Shown one piece after another: positions 7,550 through 16,190 of a stretch of 19,716 nucleotides of DNA; positions within the stretch are counted from its first letter, which is position 1, and every line of letters starts with the position of its first letter. The notes below the pieces were generated by a model, which ran no database searches, was not told the DNA's origin, and saw only the letters and a list, made by a program, of their open reading frames with translations. Origin of the DNA: Hyphomicrobiales bacterium (GTDB lineage Bacteria > Pseudomonadota > Alphaproteobacteria > Rhizobiales > Xanthobacteraceae); assembly GCA_016201085.1 (NCBI GenBank), contig JACQDO010000120.1, positions 1-19,716 of the forward strand. Direction: 5' to 3'. A program made the position numbers and the translations under genes.

Positions 7550-8467
7550 ATGGCCGACGACATTCCCTTCGATAAAAATCTCGATCTGGCGCCCGACACG
7601 GTCGACGAGCCGATGCCGCTGGTGCGGCGAATCATGGCCGACAATCCGGGGCCCTTCACCTTCAAGGGCACGCTCAGCTACATCGTCGGCAGAGGCAAGG
7701 TCGCCATTGTTGATCCCGGCCCCGACGATCCCGCGCACATCGCCGCGCTGCTCGACGCGGTGCGCAACGAGACGGTGACGCATATCTTCGTCACCCATAC
7801 GCACCGCGATCATTCGCCGGCGGTGCCGGCGATCAAGCATGCGACCGGCGCCACCGTCTATGCCGAAGGTCCGCATCGCGCCGCGCGGCCGCTGCATATC
7901 GGCGAGCAGAAGCGGCTCGATCACAGCGGCGACATGGATTTCCGTCCCGACGTGGCGCTCAAGGACGGCGAGATCGTGCGCGGCGAGGGCTGGAGCGTCG
8001 AGGCGGTGGCGACGCCGGGTCACACCGCCAATCACATGGCCTTTGCGTTCAAGGAAAACAACGTGCTGTTCGCCGGCGATCACGTGATGGGCTGGGCCAC
8101 CTCGATCGTGGCGCCGCCCGACGGCGCCATGAGCGACTACATGGCCTCGCTCGAAAAGCTCCGCCGGCGCGGCGAGACCGTCTACTTCCCCGGCCACGGC
8201 CCGGCAATCAGGGACGCCGGCCGTTTCGTCAGCTACTACATCCTGCATCGCAAGGCGCGCGAGGCCTCGATCCTGCATCGGCTGGGCAAGGGCTCAAGCG
8301 ACATCCCCACGATTGTGCGCGCCATCTATATCGGCATCGATCCGCGCCTGACCGGCGCCGCCGGCCTGTCGGTGCTGGCGCATATGGAGGATCTGGTGAC
8401 GCGCGGTCTGGTCGCGACCGACGGACCGCCGGCGATCGACGGCGTGTATCGGTTGGCGAGAGATTGA
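7550..8467 (+). CDS. MBL-fold metallo-hydrolase (LACTB2-like, with C-terminal winged helix)
   Basis: A 305-residue cytoplasmic protein of the metallo-beta-lactamase superfamily. The zinc ligands are all seen: THTHRDH (82-88), GHT (157-159), the bridging aspartate in AGDH (175-178) and GHG (215-217). The region after about 235 (HRKAREASILHRL ... LTGAAGLSVLAHMEDLVTRGLV) matches the winged-helix extension of the LACTB2/RNase-like branch. Substrate is unknown; members include glyoxalase-like hydrolases and nucleases. I chose the ATG at 7550 because the protein family starts near MADDIPFDKNLDLAP; an in-frame start at 7457 adds 31 residues with no family-like sequence. The ribosome site before 7550 is weak. 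The gene stands alone, divergent from the broken secreted-protein gene. Confidence 0.88.
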   Translation: MADDIPFDKNLDLAPDTVDEPMPLVRRIMADNPGPFTFKGTLSYIVGRGKVAIVDPGPDDPAHIAALLDAVRNETVTHIFVTHTHRDHSPAVPAIKHATGATVYAEGPHRAARPLHIGEQKRLDHSGDMDFRPDVALKDGEIVRGEGWSVEAVATPGHTANHMAFAFKENNVLFAGDHVMGWATSIVAPPDGAMSDYMASLEKLRRRGETVYFPGHGPAIRDAGRFVSYYILHRKAREASILHRLGKGSSDIPTIVRAIYIGIDPRLTGAAGLSVLAHMEDLVTRGLVATDGPPAIDGVYRLARD

Positions 8468-8519
8468 AATTCCGCACCGCCGCCTGTCCGACACGCGGCC
8501 ATCACCGCTGAGCGATCCT

Positions 8520-8711
8520 CTAATTCCGTCGCTTATGAGGGATTATATTTGCCGATGGGATTCCGCTGGTGCCCATGCGGATCAGCCAGTCGGCGGTGCG
8601 CAAGAGTGCGGCGCGGTTAGCCCAGGGAGTCTCCGCCCAATGCCGTGTCAGCAATAACATCGCCTTGTCGAAGTAGACGTTGGTATCGCGACCGGCACCA
8701 AATCGTTGCAA
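8520..8711 (-). CDS. Small hypothetical protein or remnant
   Basis: 63 residues from the ATG at 8711. The sequence MLQRFGAGRDTNVYFDKAML, then HWAETPWANRAALLRTADWLI, looks protein-like (amphipathic, Trp-rich) and resembles short unnamed proteins I associate with Bradyrhizobium-like genomes. The open frame extends back to 8885, but the extra 58 residues look like translated non-coding DNA. No ribosome site precedes either start. It may be a degraded gene. No function can be given. Confidence 0.4.
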   Translation of the reverse strand: MQRFGAGRDTNVYFDKAMLLLTRHWAETPWANRAALLRTADWLIRMGTSGIPSANIIPHKRRN

Positions 8712-9112
8712 CATTTCAATGCAATTTTGCCGGCTGTTCAGCAGCGTGCGGTGGCTCAGCCGATTCTGGGAATGAGGAGCCTTACTCGTTTTCTGCGGCA
8801 AACCCGTGCGTTTGTTTTGGGGCAATTTAGTTGGATGCACCAAATGCCACCTCTTGAGGAGAAATGCTTCTCCCCGAAAAAACAATAACTAATGTCGTTT
8901 GCCTGTGCGAATAGAGATTCCATCGATTGGCGTAAATATTCTGAAAAAACCAATTTTAATAATGCCTTATCGTCGCATCTATGACCTTTTGTCTAATACG
9001 ATTGACGAGCTTACATAACAGCATCCCCCAAGTACTATTCATCAAAATAAAACACTGCTTTCAGGGAAAAACGCTGCGTAGCTCGGCGGCGAGCGCCGTC
9101 GAGCCGACAATA
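8712..9112. other. AT-rich non-coding stretch upstream of the MHS transporter
   Basis: About 400 bases with clearly lower GC than the surroundings and no credible gene. It should contain the promoter of the transporter at 9124. A possible pair is TTACAT (9011-9016) and TACTAT (9033-9038) with 16 bases between, but both boxes are only partial matches. A 6-bp hairpin GGAGAA-atgc-TTCTCC lies at 8858-8873 without a T tract. The low GC and the adjoining doubtful ORF could mark an old insertion or deletion. Confidence 0.4.
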
Positions 9113-9123
9113 GGGGGTTGACT

Positions 9124-10467
9124 ATGGCTTCGGCTTCTCGCGTTCCGGCAAATTTCCGACGCGTCATCACTGCCGCGGCGGGCGGAAACGTTATCGAATG
9201 GTATGACTTCTATATTTTCGGCAGCTTGGCCACGATCTTGTCGGTCAAGTTCTTCGAAAAGAGCCATCCCGTCGCCGCGCTGCTCAGCACCATCGCGCTG
9301 TTCACCGCCGGCTTCCTGGTGCGGCCGTTGGGCGCATTCGTGTTCGGCTGGCTGGGCGACCGCGTCGGTCGCAAGTACACCTTCATCCTGACGCTCGTCG
9401 GCATGGCGCTCGGCACCGGCGCGATCGGTCTGATCCCGACCTTCGAGAAAATCGGCGTGGCCGCCGCGATCATCCTGTTCTGCCTGCGCATGCTGCAAGG
9501 CCTTTGCCTCGGCGGTTCGTACGGCGGCGCCATCACTTATGTCGCCGAACACGTGCCGGAAGACCAGCGCGGTTACTATACCGGCTGGCTGCAAACCTCG
9601 CCGACGCTTGGTATCGTGCTGTCGCTCATCATCATCATCGCGACCCGCACTTATTTCGGCGAAGCCGTGTTCAACGACTGGGCCTGGCGCATCCCGTTCC
9701 TGTGCTCCTTCCTGCTGGTGTTCGTGACCATGTACATGCGCGCCAACTTCGAAGAGTCGCCGGTCTACGAGGAGATCAAGGCCAAGGGTAAGACCAGCAA
9801 GAACCCCTGGCGCGAAGCCTTCCTCAATCCGCAAAATTTCAAGTACGTGGTGATCGCCACCATCGTGGTCTTGGGCGAAGGCGTGGTCTGGTACTCGAGT
9901 CAGTTCTGGGCGCTGTTCTATATCCAGACGGTGTCCAAGGTGGATACGTTGACCGCCTCCTGGATCGTCGGCATCGGGTTGGTGATCGGCACTCCGTCGC
10001 TCATCCTGTTCGGCTGGCTGTCCGACAAGATCGGACGCAAACCGGTGATCCTGGGCGGCTTCTTCCTGGCGGCGGTGACTTACTATCCGCTGTACATCTG
10101 GCTCGGGGCGTCCACGCAGCCCGGCCATATCAACATGCCGATTGCGATCCTCATCGTCGCCATCATGGTCTGCTACGTCGGCATGGTGTACGGGCCGATC
10201 GGCGCCTTCCTGGCCGAATTCTTCCCCGGCCGCATCCGCTACACGGCGGTGTCCATGCCGTACATGATCGGCAACGGTTGGGGCGGCGGCTTGGTGCCGT
10301 TCATCACCACCGCGGCTTACACGGCGACCGGAAGCCTCTTTTATGCGCTGCTCTATCCGATCGCCGTTCCGACGGTATGCTTGATACTGTCGCTGTTCCT
10401 GATGCCCGAAACTCGCCAAATGAGCGTCTGGGACGAAGATGTGAACCCGCGTGCGCAAAAAGCTTAG
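9124..10467 (+). CDS. MFS transporter, metabolite:H+ symporter (MHS) family
   Basis: A 447-residue inner-membrane protein with twelve predicted helices. It begins with the MHS signature AAAGGNVIEWYDFYIFGSLA, followed by the loop 2-3 motif GDRVGRK, a long TYVAEHVPEDQRGYYTG segment, the second-half repeat of the motif (SDKIGRK) and LAEFFPGRIRYTAVSMPY. Relatives (ProP, KgtP, ShiA, CitA types) import osmolytes, dicarboxylates or aromatic acids with protons; which one applies is not clear. A TTG at 9118 is also in frame, but GGGGG at 9113-9117 lies six bases before the ATG at 9124, which decides the start. The gene is monocistronic: AT-rich DNA precedes it and a strong terminator follows. Confidence 0.9.
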   Translation: MASASRVPANFRRVITAAAGGNVIEWYDFYIFGSLATILSVKFFEKSHPVAALLSTIALFTAGFLVRPLGAFVFGWLGDRVGRKYTFILTLVGMALGTGAIGLIPTFEKIGVAAAIILFCLRMLQGLCLGGSYGGAITYVAEHVPEDQRGYYTGWLQTSPTLGIVLSLIIIIATRTYFGEAVFNDWAWRIPFLCSFLLVFVTMYMRANFEESPVYEEIKAKGKTSKNPWREAFLNPQNFKYVVIATIVVLGEGVVWYSSQFWALFYIQTVSKVDTLTASWIVGIGLVIGTPSLILFGWLSDKIGRKPVILGGFFLAAVTYYPLYIWLGASTQPGHINMPIAILIVAIMVCYVGMVYGPIGAFLAEFFPGRIRYTAVSMPYMIGNGWGGGLVPFITTAAYTATGSLFYALLYPIAVPTVCLILSLFLMPETRQMSVWDEDVNPRAQKA

Positions 10468-10493
10468 AATCAAAACTTGGAATCCAAACGATG

Positions 10494-10522
10494 TGCGGGG
10501 CCCGTTGGGCCCCGCATTTTTT
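10494..10522 (+). terminator. Strong rho-independent terminator
   Basis: TGCGGGGCCC (10494-10503) and GGGCCCCGCA (10507-10516) form a perfect 10-bp stem with a GTT loop, followed by six T (10517-10522). It is 27 bases after the MHS transporter stop and ends that transcript. It is not a T-tract terminator for the opposing DUF1499 gene. Confidence 0.93.
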
Positions 10523-10542
10523 ATCGCGGATCGGTTTCGCGT

Positions 10543-11385
10543 TTACCGCCTGTTGGCCGGCTGACGCTTGGGCGGCGGCGTCTCTTTCTTCGGCGCCTCG
10601 GCGCGCGGCTCCGGCGCGGAGTTGGCGGCGGCGTCGATGTCTTCCAGCAAAGCGCGCAGGCGCGCGGCATTGGCGCCGAAATCGTGCGTGCCGTAGCGCG
10701 AGGCCGAGCGCAGATCGACGCGCGTGCCCTGCCCGAGCGGGCTGATGCGGATCACCACGTCGTCGCGGAAGCCCATGATCGGGGTGCGCGCCACCGCCTC
10801 GATGCTGCCGTCGCGGCGGCTGGCCGCCGGCGGGTTGGAATCGACCAGCAGCCATTTGCGTTTGGTGGCGATAGCCAACGCGATGTCGTAGGCGGTCTTC
10901 GGCGGCACATCCAGTTGCAGCGGCACGATGTCGGGATAGGCCGCGCGCTGGCGCTCGGCGGTGGCGTTGCCGGGATAAGCGATGCGGTCGCGCGGCCGCA
11001 GCCGCGTCAGCACATCGAAACGCGGCGGATTGGCCGGATCGGTGGTGATGTCGTTGATCGCCGGCAGCTTGCTGGCGCGATAACCGAGATAGCTTGGATA
11101 AGAGAGCAGCAGCAGCCCGAGCAAAAGCCCGAGCAAAGAGTAGCCGAGGCCGGAAAGGCCCTGCCGCCAGATCACGATGAAGCTCGCGAAGGCCAGCAGG
11201 ATCGCCAGCGCGGCGAACACCAAGGCGGCGGCGAAGGTCGCCAGCGCCGGCACGATCTCCAGCAGGCCGGAGCGCAGGATGACGACCGAGAGCGCGGCGA
11301 CCGCGAAGGCGAACAGGCCCAGCCGGCCGGACCAGGCCGCCAGTTTCGACATCGGTTCAGCGGCGAAAGAGGCTCGTCGCGCCAT
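10543..11385 (-). CDS. DUF1499 domain membrane protein
   Basis: 280 residues. Three hydrophobic segments lie at about 20-36, 44-72 and 79-100, followed by a soluble DUF1499 domain (about 108-250). The family pattern is clear: NDITTDPANPPRF, YPDIVPLQL, SIEAVARTPIMGFRDDVVIR and SRYGTHDFGANAARLRALL. The tail is Pro/Lys/Arg rich. DUF1499 has no firmly known activity; it often occurs with envelope or membrane-lipid genes. The ATG at 11385 has AGGA six bases upstream. It is the last gene of a three-gene operon, eight bases after the M48 peptidase stop, so a shared membrane role with that protease is likely. Confidence 0.88.
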   Translation of the reverse strand: MARRASFAAEPMSKLAAWSGRLGLFAFAVAALSVVILRSGLLEIVPALATFAAALVFAALAILLAFASFIVIWRQGLSGLGYSLLGLLLGLLLLSYPSYLGYRASKLPAINDITTDPANPPRFDVLTRLRPRDRIAYPGNATAERQRAAYPDIVPLQLDVPPKTAYDIALAIATKRKWLLVDSNPPAASRRDGSIEAVARTPIMGFRDDVVIRISPLGQGTRVDLRSASRYGTHDFGANAARLRALLEDIDAAANSAPEPRAEAPKKETPPPKRQPANRR

Positions 11386-11393
11386 ATCTTATC

Positions 11394-12497
11394 CTACCCC
11401 GCGCATATCCGTTTCAAGGCCGCCCATTCCTCGGCATCGAGCATGGGCTCTGCCGGCCGCTCCGCGGCCAGTCTGTTGATAGCGGCAATGCGCGCCTTGG
11501 TCTCCGGGTGATCGAGAAGAATCTGCATGCCCGGTTCGGTGGCGCCGCCGATCTTCTCCAACATGCTGGCGAGCGCGCGCGCATTGCCGCCGGCCTTGTT
11601 CATCAGCGCGGTGCCATAGGCATCGGCGGCCGCTTCAGCCTCGCGCGAATAGGATGACTGCAACACCGATTTGGCGGCCAATACCACGGCGCCGCCGCCG
11701 ACAAAATCGCCCAGCAGCATGCCGAATAAAAACGACAATCCGCCCGCCTGCAACACCGCCTTGCTGCCGTCGCGGTGCGCGACATGGCCGAGTTCGTGCG
11801 CGATCACGCCGGCCACCTCGTCAGCCGTGGCGGCCTTCTCGATCAGGCCGCGGAACACATAAATCTGGCCACCCGGCAGCGCCATGGCATTGGCTTCGGT
11901 CCGGCGCACGACGATGCCGCGCACCGGCAGCGGCAGGTCGGCGGCGGTTTGCAACTTTTGCATCAGCTTGTCGAAGGCGGCGCGGCCGGGCTTTTCGCTA
12001 TCCTGGCTGCCGCACTCGAAGCCGGCGCCGAGACGGCGGTTGTCGAGCAGCGTGCGCACCTGCATGTCGACGGCTTCGCCGAGCTTGCGCTCGATACCCG
12101 CCGGCAACAGCGGCGCCAACCGTTCGGCGATCGCCGGCACGCCGAACCAGGCGACCAGCAGCAGCGACGCGGTAGCGGCCACGCTCCAGCCGATGACGCG
12201 GATGCGCTGACGGCGCTGGCGCAGGCCGGTGCGGTCGACATGCAGCGCGCGTGCATCGATGATGGCTGCGAATTGCGTATCGGTGATTTCCAGGCGTTCG
12301 AGCGCCGCGCTGCCGCGGCGGCCGAGCCGCAGCACGCTGTCGGGCGCGGCCAGGCCCTCGATCTGGTCATAGGGCCATTGCGCCAGCAGCCTTCCGTCGC
12401 GGCCGGCGATCTCAAGGCCGGATGCGCCAAGCGCCACGCCCACGTCCTGGCGGACGCTGGTCTGGCCGTCGAAATAGATGCCGGCGCCGGTGGTCAT
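11394..12497 (-). CDS. M48 family metallopeptidase
   Basis: 367 residues. An N-terminal beta-rich region (about 5-70: YFDGQTSVRQDVGVAL ... WPYDQIEGL) precedes one transmembrane helix (about 102-122). The C-terminal M48 domain (about 145-350) has the zinc motif HELGH (234-238), the third ligand in SREAEAAADAYG (E288), and a late histidine in LLDHPETKARI (H330) that matches the switch histidine known from BepA. It is probably a membrane-anchored protease that clears misfolded envelope proteins. An in-frame TTG at 12500 exists, but the ATG at 12497 overlaps the stop of the upstream DUF898 gene as TGATG, so translation is coupled. Second gene of the operon. Confidence 0.9.
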   Translation of the reverse strand: MTTGAGIYFDGQTSVRQDVGVALGASGLEIAGRDGRLLAQWPYDQIEGLAAPDSVLRLGRRGSAALERLEITDTQFAAIIDARALHVDRTGLRQRRQRIRVIGWSVAATASLLLVAWFGVPAIAERLAPLLPAGIERKLGEAVDMQVRTLLDNRRLGAGFECGSQDSEKPGRAAFDKLMQKLQTAADLPLPVRGIVVRRTEANAMALPGGQIYVFRGLIEKAATADEVAGVIAHELGHVAHRDGSKAVLQAGGLSFLFGMLLGDFVGGGAVVLAAKSVLQSSYSREAEAAADAYGTALMNKAGGNARALASMLEKIGGATEPGMQILLDHPETKARIAAINRLAAERPAEPMLDAEEWAALKRICAG

Positions 12498-13765
12498 CAA
12501 TATCCGCCCACATTAAGCGCATCGGCCAGTCCTTCGCCCAGCGCCGAGCTGGGCGTGCCGCCGGCCTTGACGCGGTCGAGCGCAGACAGACCGGACAATT
12601 GCAGCGATTCCATGCCCAACTGCCAAAGCGACAGCAGCACGGTGGCGCGGTAGATGGTCGAGAAGCCGAGCGCCATAATCACATAGCCGATCAGCAGCAG
12701 GCCGGTCGCCGCGATCTCGCCGGCGGCGCCGGTCGGGCCGCTACCGGCCAGCAGGCCCACCGCCACCAGCCCAACGGCGCCCAGAACCGCCATCGCGATG
12801 CAGAACAACAGGCCGTACCACAGGAAGCGGACATAGGCGCCGTAGACATGGCGCATGCGCAGCGTCGAGGTCACCGACAGCTCGCCGAAGCTCAGTCCCG
12901 AACTCCACCAGCGCAACACCAGCGCCTGGAATGCCGGATAGAGCAGGGCAGCCAGCGTGACGGCGGTGCCCGCCATCAGCATGGCAAATACGATGACGCC
13001 GGCAAGCTGCGGATTGCCGCCCTCGATGCGGCTCATGACATCGTCGCTGCCCGCGCCGAGCGCATCGCCAAGTGCCTTCCAGTCGACCGCCATGACGAAG
13101 GCGCCGACCGTGAGCGCGAGCGGCGCGAACACCATGAGCCACATCGGCAAGCCGCGCCACAGCAGGCGCAGGCCCGAGCCGGCAAAATGGCCGGCGATAT
13201 CGCCGTAATAGGTGTTGCGCATCTTGTAGCGTTCCAGGCTGGCGAGCTGGAACGGATAGGCCAGCCCCAGCGTGAGCGCGGTCGCGAGCCACCACAGCAC
13301 CGCGCGCAGGGCGTAGGCCGAGGCCGAGCCGCCCTGGTGGAAACGCAGCCCGCGATAGATCGTGCGGGTGAGGCGATAGCGGCGGGCGCGATAGACCGCG
13401 TATTGTCCAAGCACGGCCAGCGCGGCAAAGGCGATCACGCCGGATAGCTGCCCAATGGTGCCGAGACCGAGCGCCCCCAGGAAGAAGCCGGCATAGACCG
13501 GAACCAGGATGGTGATCGCCATCAGGAAGCCGATCAGCAGCTCGAACGGCGTGCCGGTATATTCCAGCGTCTCGCCGGCGACCTCGGTGTTGGCCCAGAG
13601 GAAGCGGCGCACGTCGGTGGCCAGCCAGAAGCGGTAGATGCCGAGCGTGACGATGAGCAGCAGCGCGCCGCGAACGAGCAGCCGCCAATAGGCGCGGCGC
13701 GTGCCGAGGAATCGGATGGCGCCATGCGCCGCGGTCGCGCTCGCCTCGAGGCTGGTCATGCGCAT
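12497..13765 (-). CDS. DUF898 (YjgN-like) multi-pass membrane protein
   Basis: 422 residues with about eight to ten hydrophobic segments. The DUF898 hallmarks are IRFLGTRRAYWRLLVRGALL, a TLGIYRFW turn followed by RRFLWANTEVAGETLEYTGT, then a second copy of the same pattern later (LTLGLAYPFQLASLERYKMRNTYYG). YjgN-type proteins are of unknown role and often sit beside M48 peptidases. The ATG at 13765 or at 13759 is likely; a TTG at 13780 is also in frame, and none has a clear ribosome site. First gene of the operon; the divisional overlap with the M48 gene is TGATG. The c-di-GMP gene upstream on the same strand ends 82 bases before this start, so read-through is possible. Confidence 0.87.
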   Translation of the reverse strand: MRMTSLEASATAAHGAIRFLGTRRAYWRLLVRGALLLIVTLGIYRFWLATDVRRFLWANTEVAGETLEYTGTPFELLIGFLMAITILVPVYAGFFLGALGLGTIGQLSGVIAFAALAVLGQYAVYRARRYRLTRTIYRGLRFHQGGSASAYALRAVLWWLATALTLGLAYPFQLASLERYKMRNTYYGDIAGHFAGSGLRLLWRGLPMWLMVFAPLALTVGAFVMAVDWKALGDALGAGSDDVMSRIEGGNPQLAGVIVFAMLMAGTAVTLAALLYPAFQALVLRWWSSGLSFGELSVTSTLRMRHVYGAYVRFLWYGLLFCIAMAVLGAVGLVAVGLLAGSGPTGAAGEIAATGLLLIGYVIMALGFSTIYRATVLLSLWQLGMESLQLSGLSALDRVKAGGTPSSALGEGLADALNVGGY

Positions 13766-13847
13766 GAGGGATAATGGCAAGCGGCGGGCGGCGCAATGTC
13801 CTCGGCGCCATGGCAGGCGTCAACGCTCTCGTCCGCGCGCCTGCAGG

Positions 13848-16190
13848 CTAAGCGACCTTCTGCGCCGCGAAAGCCGGCTTCTCCAGCCGGGCGCGGATGG
13901 CATCCCCGGACATCGGCCGGCCGAACAGATAACCCTGGCCTTCGTGGCAGCCTTGCGAACTCACCAGCTTCATCTGCTCTTCCGTTTCGATGCCTTCGGC
14001 GACCACGATCTTGTCGAGGCCGGCACCGAGGCTGGCGACGGCGCCGATGATGGCGCGGGCGTCGCGCTCGTCGCCAAGATCGACGATGAACGACCGGTCG
14101 ATCTTGATCTTATGGAAGGGGAATTTGCGCAGGTAGTTGAGCGAGGAATAGCCGGTGCCGAAGTCGTCGAGCGACAGGCTGACGCCGAGATTCTTGAGCT
14201 GCCGCATGGCCGCCAGGGTGCCCTCGCTCTCCTCGAGCAGCAAACGCTCAGTGACCTCGAGCTCGAGCCGTTGCGCGGATAGTCCCGACTTCGCCAGCGC
14301 CGAGACCACCTGCAAGGTGAGGCCGCGCTCCCTGAACTGGACCGGCGACAGGTTGACGGCAACCTTGACGCCGTGCGGCCAGGTCGCCGCCTCGACGCAG
14401 GCGCGGTTCAACGCCCATTCGCCGATCGCAATGATCAGGCCGGTCTCCTCGGCAACGGGGATGAACACCGACGGCGGCACATTGCCGCGCACCGGATGCG
14501 TCCAGCGCAGCAGCGCCTCGCAGGTCGTCACCCGGCCGGTCTTCAAGTCGACCAGCGGCTGATAATTCAGGTGGAACTTCTGCAAAGCGAGGGCTTCGCG
14601 CAAATCGAGTTCGAGAGCGCGTCGTTCCTGCGCCGCATCCTCCATCGCCATGGCGAAGAAACAGTGGCTGCCGCCGCCGCTATTCTTGGCGGCGTAGAGC
14701 GCCATGTCGGCCTTCTTGAGCAGTTGATCGGCGTCGACGCCGTCATGCGGCGCCATGGCGATGCCGATCGAGGCGCCGATGTCGATGCGGTGGCCGTCGA
14801 TCTCGAACGGCTGGTTGAGCGTGCTGGCCAGGCGCATGGCCAGGCGCTTGGCGTCCTGGTGGCGCTCGGTGGCCGTCTGTAGCACGACGAATTCGTCGCC
14901 GCCGAAGCGGGTGATCATGTCGATCGGGCGGATGACGGTGCCCAGCCGGGCGGCGACTTCCTTGAGCAGCTTGTCGCCGATCGGATGACCGAGCGTATCG
15001 TTGATCGCCTTGAAGCGGTCAAGATCGATCAGGTGGATGGTGACGTGTCTTTCGCCGTCATCATCGGACGCGAGCATGGCGTTGAACCGCTCGTGGAACT
15101 GCGTGCGGTTGGCGAGCCCGGTGAGCTCGTCGAACCGGGCGAGGTGCGCGATGCGCTCCTGCGCGCGTTTGCGCTCGGTCACGTCTTCAAGAATGACGAC
15201 CGAGCCGCCGTCCGACTTCATGCGGCGCGATACGGCGATGCTGCGTTCGCCGTCCGGCGAGGTCTCGAACTGGTCGAACTTGTCCTGCCGAAGACCGCCG
15301 GCCAGCTCGCAAATCACCTGCTTCACGCTCTTGGCTTTGAAGTTGCCGGCGCGGATGCTGTGCCGGATCAGTTGCGGCATCCGCATGCCGACGTGGACCG
15401 GCGTATCCTGCAGATGAAGCAGTTCGATGAACCGCTCGTTCCAGACCTGCAGGCGATCCTGCTGGTCGAGCATGCACAGGCCGTGCGACATGTTGTTGAG
15501 CGCAATGTCGAAGCGGTTGGCCTGCTCCTCGAAGCGGGCGGCCAGCGCCGCCTCTTTGAGCGTCATGGTCAGTGCCTGCATGATGACGTCGCGGATGCCG
15601 AGCGTGATGTCGATCATCCCGTAGATGAACAACAGCCCTACGACGCCGAGCACTTTGTGTATCCAGTCGGGGTAGATCAGCAGTGCAATCGCCATCGGCA
15701 GCATGATGAAAGTGAGCTGACCGACGGCGATGAACGGGCGTCCGGCATTGCGTCCTGAAATCGCGGCGGCATAGCCGGTCGCGGTGGTGATGACCACCAT
15801 CTGCAGGGTCGCATCCGGGGTGTGCATGAGCGTCAGCCAGCACAACAGGCCGAGCAGGCCGGAGAAACACCAGGCGCCGTATTCGTAGATGTGTTCCCAG
15901 AACTTTGTGACCTCGAGCTGCTGGCTATTTTTGTACTTCCGGTAAAACAGCGCAGACACGACCCGCAGCATACCGACCGCCAGGATGGCGATCGAATTGG
16001 CCATGATCCACCGATCGCCGACGCTTAATGCGACGACCATGCCGATAATCGAGCAGTTAACGGCGCCGATAGTCAGCGAAGAGATCGGCGCAAACAACGA
16101 CTCGACCAAGGCGGCGCGGATCTCCGTCGGGAGATTCGCATCCGCTTTGCGGGTCTGCAGCAGTTTTTTAATCAGCATGTGGCTTCGCAC
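13848..16190 (-). CDS. Six-helix membrane PAS-GGDEF-EAL protein, divergent from rpfF
   Basis: 780 residues. The N-terminal 200 residues hold about six transmembrane helices (about 35-58, 62-83, 104-122, 127-147, 154-173, 178-198) with short loops, an integral-membrane sensor I cannot assign to a named family. A PAS domain follows (about 222-340: FDIALNNMSHGLCMLDQQDR), then GGDEF (about 345-510) and EAL (about 525-770). GGDEF is intact (430-434) with an RPID inhibitory site (421-424). EAL has CEALLRW (E558), NLSPVQF, LEVTE, DDFGTGYSSL, KIDRSF, AEGIET and QGYLF, so it should be a working phosphodiesterase fold. Start: GTG at 16190 with AAGG five bases upstream; ATG at 16178 is the alternative. 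It is head-to-head with a DSF synthase, which makes it a candidate DSF receptor or effector. Confidence 0.9.
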   Translation of the reverse strand: MRSHMLIKKLLQTRKADANLPTEIRAALVESLFAPISSLTIGAVNCSIIGMVVALSVGDRWIMANSIAILAVGMLRVVSALFYRKYKNSQQLEVTKFWEHIYEYGAWCFSGLLGLLCWLTLMHTPDATLQMVVITTATGYAAAISGRNAGRPFIAVGQLTFIMLPMAIALLIYPDWIHKVLGVVGLLFIYGMIDITLGIRDVIMQALTMTLKEAALAARFEEQANRFDIALNNMSHGLCMLDQQDRLQVWNERFIELLHLQDTPVHVGMRMPQLIRHSIRAGNFKAKSVKQVICELAGGLRQDKFDQFETSPDGERSIAVSRRMKSDGGSVVILEDVTERKRAQERIAHLARFDELTGLANRTQFHERFNAMLASDDDGERHVTIHLIDLDRFKAINDTLGHPIGDKLLKEVAARLGTVIRPIDMITRFGGDEFVVLQTATERHQDAKRLAMRLASTLNQPFEIDGHRIDIGASIGIAMAPHDGVDADQLLKKADMALYAAKNSGGGSHCFFAMAMEDAAQERRALELDLREALALQKFHLNYQPLVDLKTGRVTTCEALLRWTHPVRGNVPPSVFIPVAEETGLIIAIGEWALNRACVEAATWPHGVKVAVNLSPVQFRERGLTLQVVSALAKSGLSAQRLELEVTERLLLEESEGTLAAMRQLKNLGVSLSLDDFGTGYSSLNYLRKFPFHKIKIDRSFIVDLGDERDARAIIGAVASLGAGLDKIVVAEGIETEEQMKLVSSQGCHEGQGYLFGRPMSGDAIRARLEKPAFAAQKVA

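Noticed and set aside
8858..8873. GGAGAA-atgc-TTCTCC hairpin
   Set aside because: Followed by C and A on the plus strand and no T tract on the minus strand; not tied to the end of a gene.
9061..10473. 470-residue open frame on the minus strand across the MHS transporter
   Set aside because: It is the antisense shadow of a clear transporter gene. Its protein is His/Asp/Arg/Gln rich with no family-like motif and no ribosome site.
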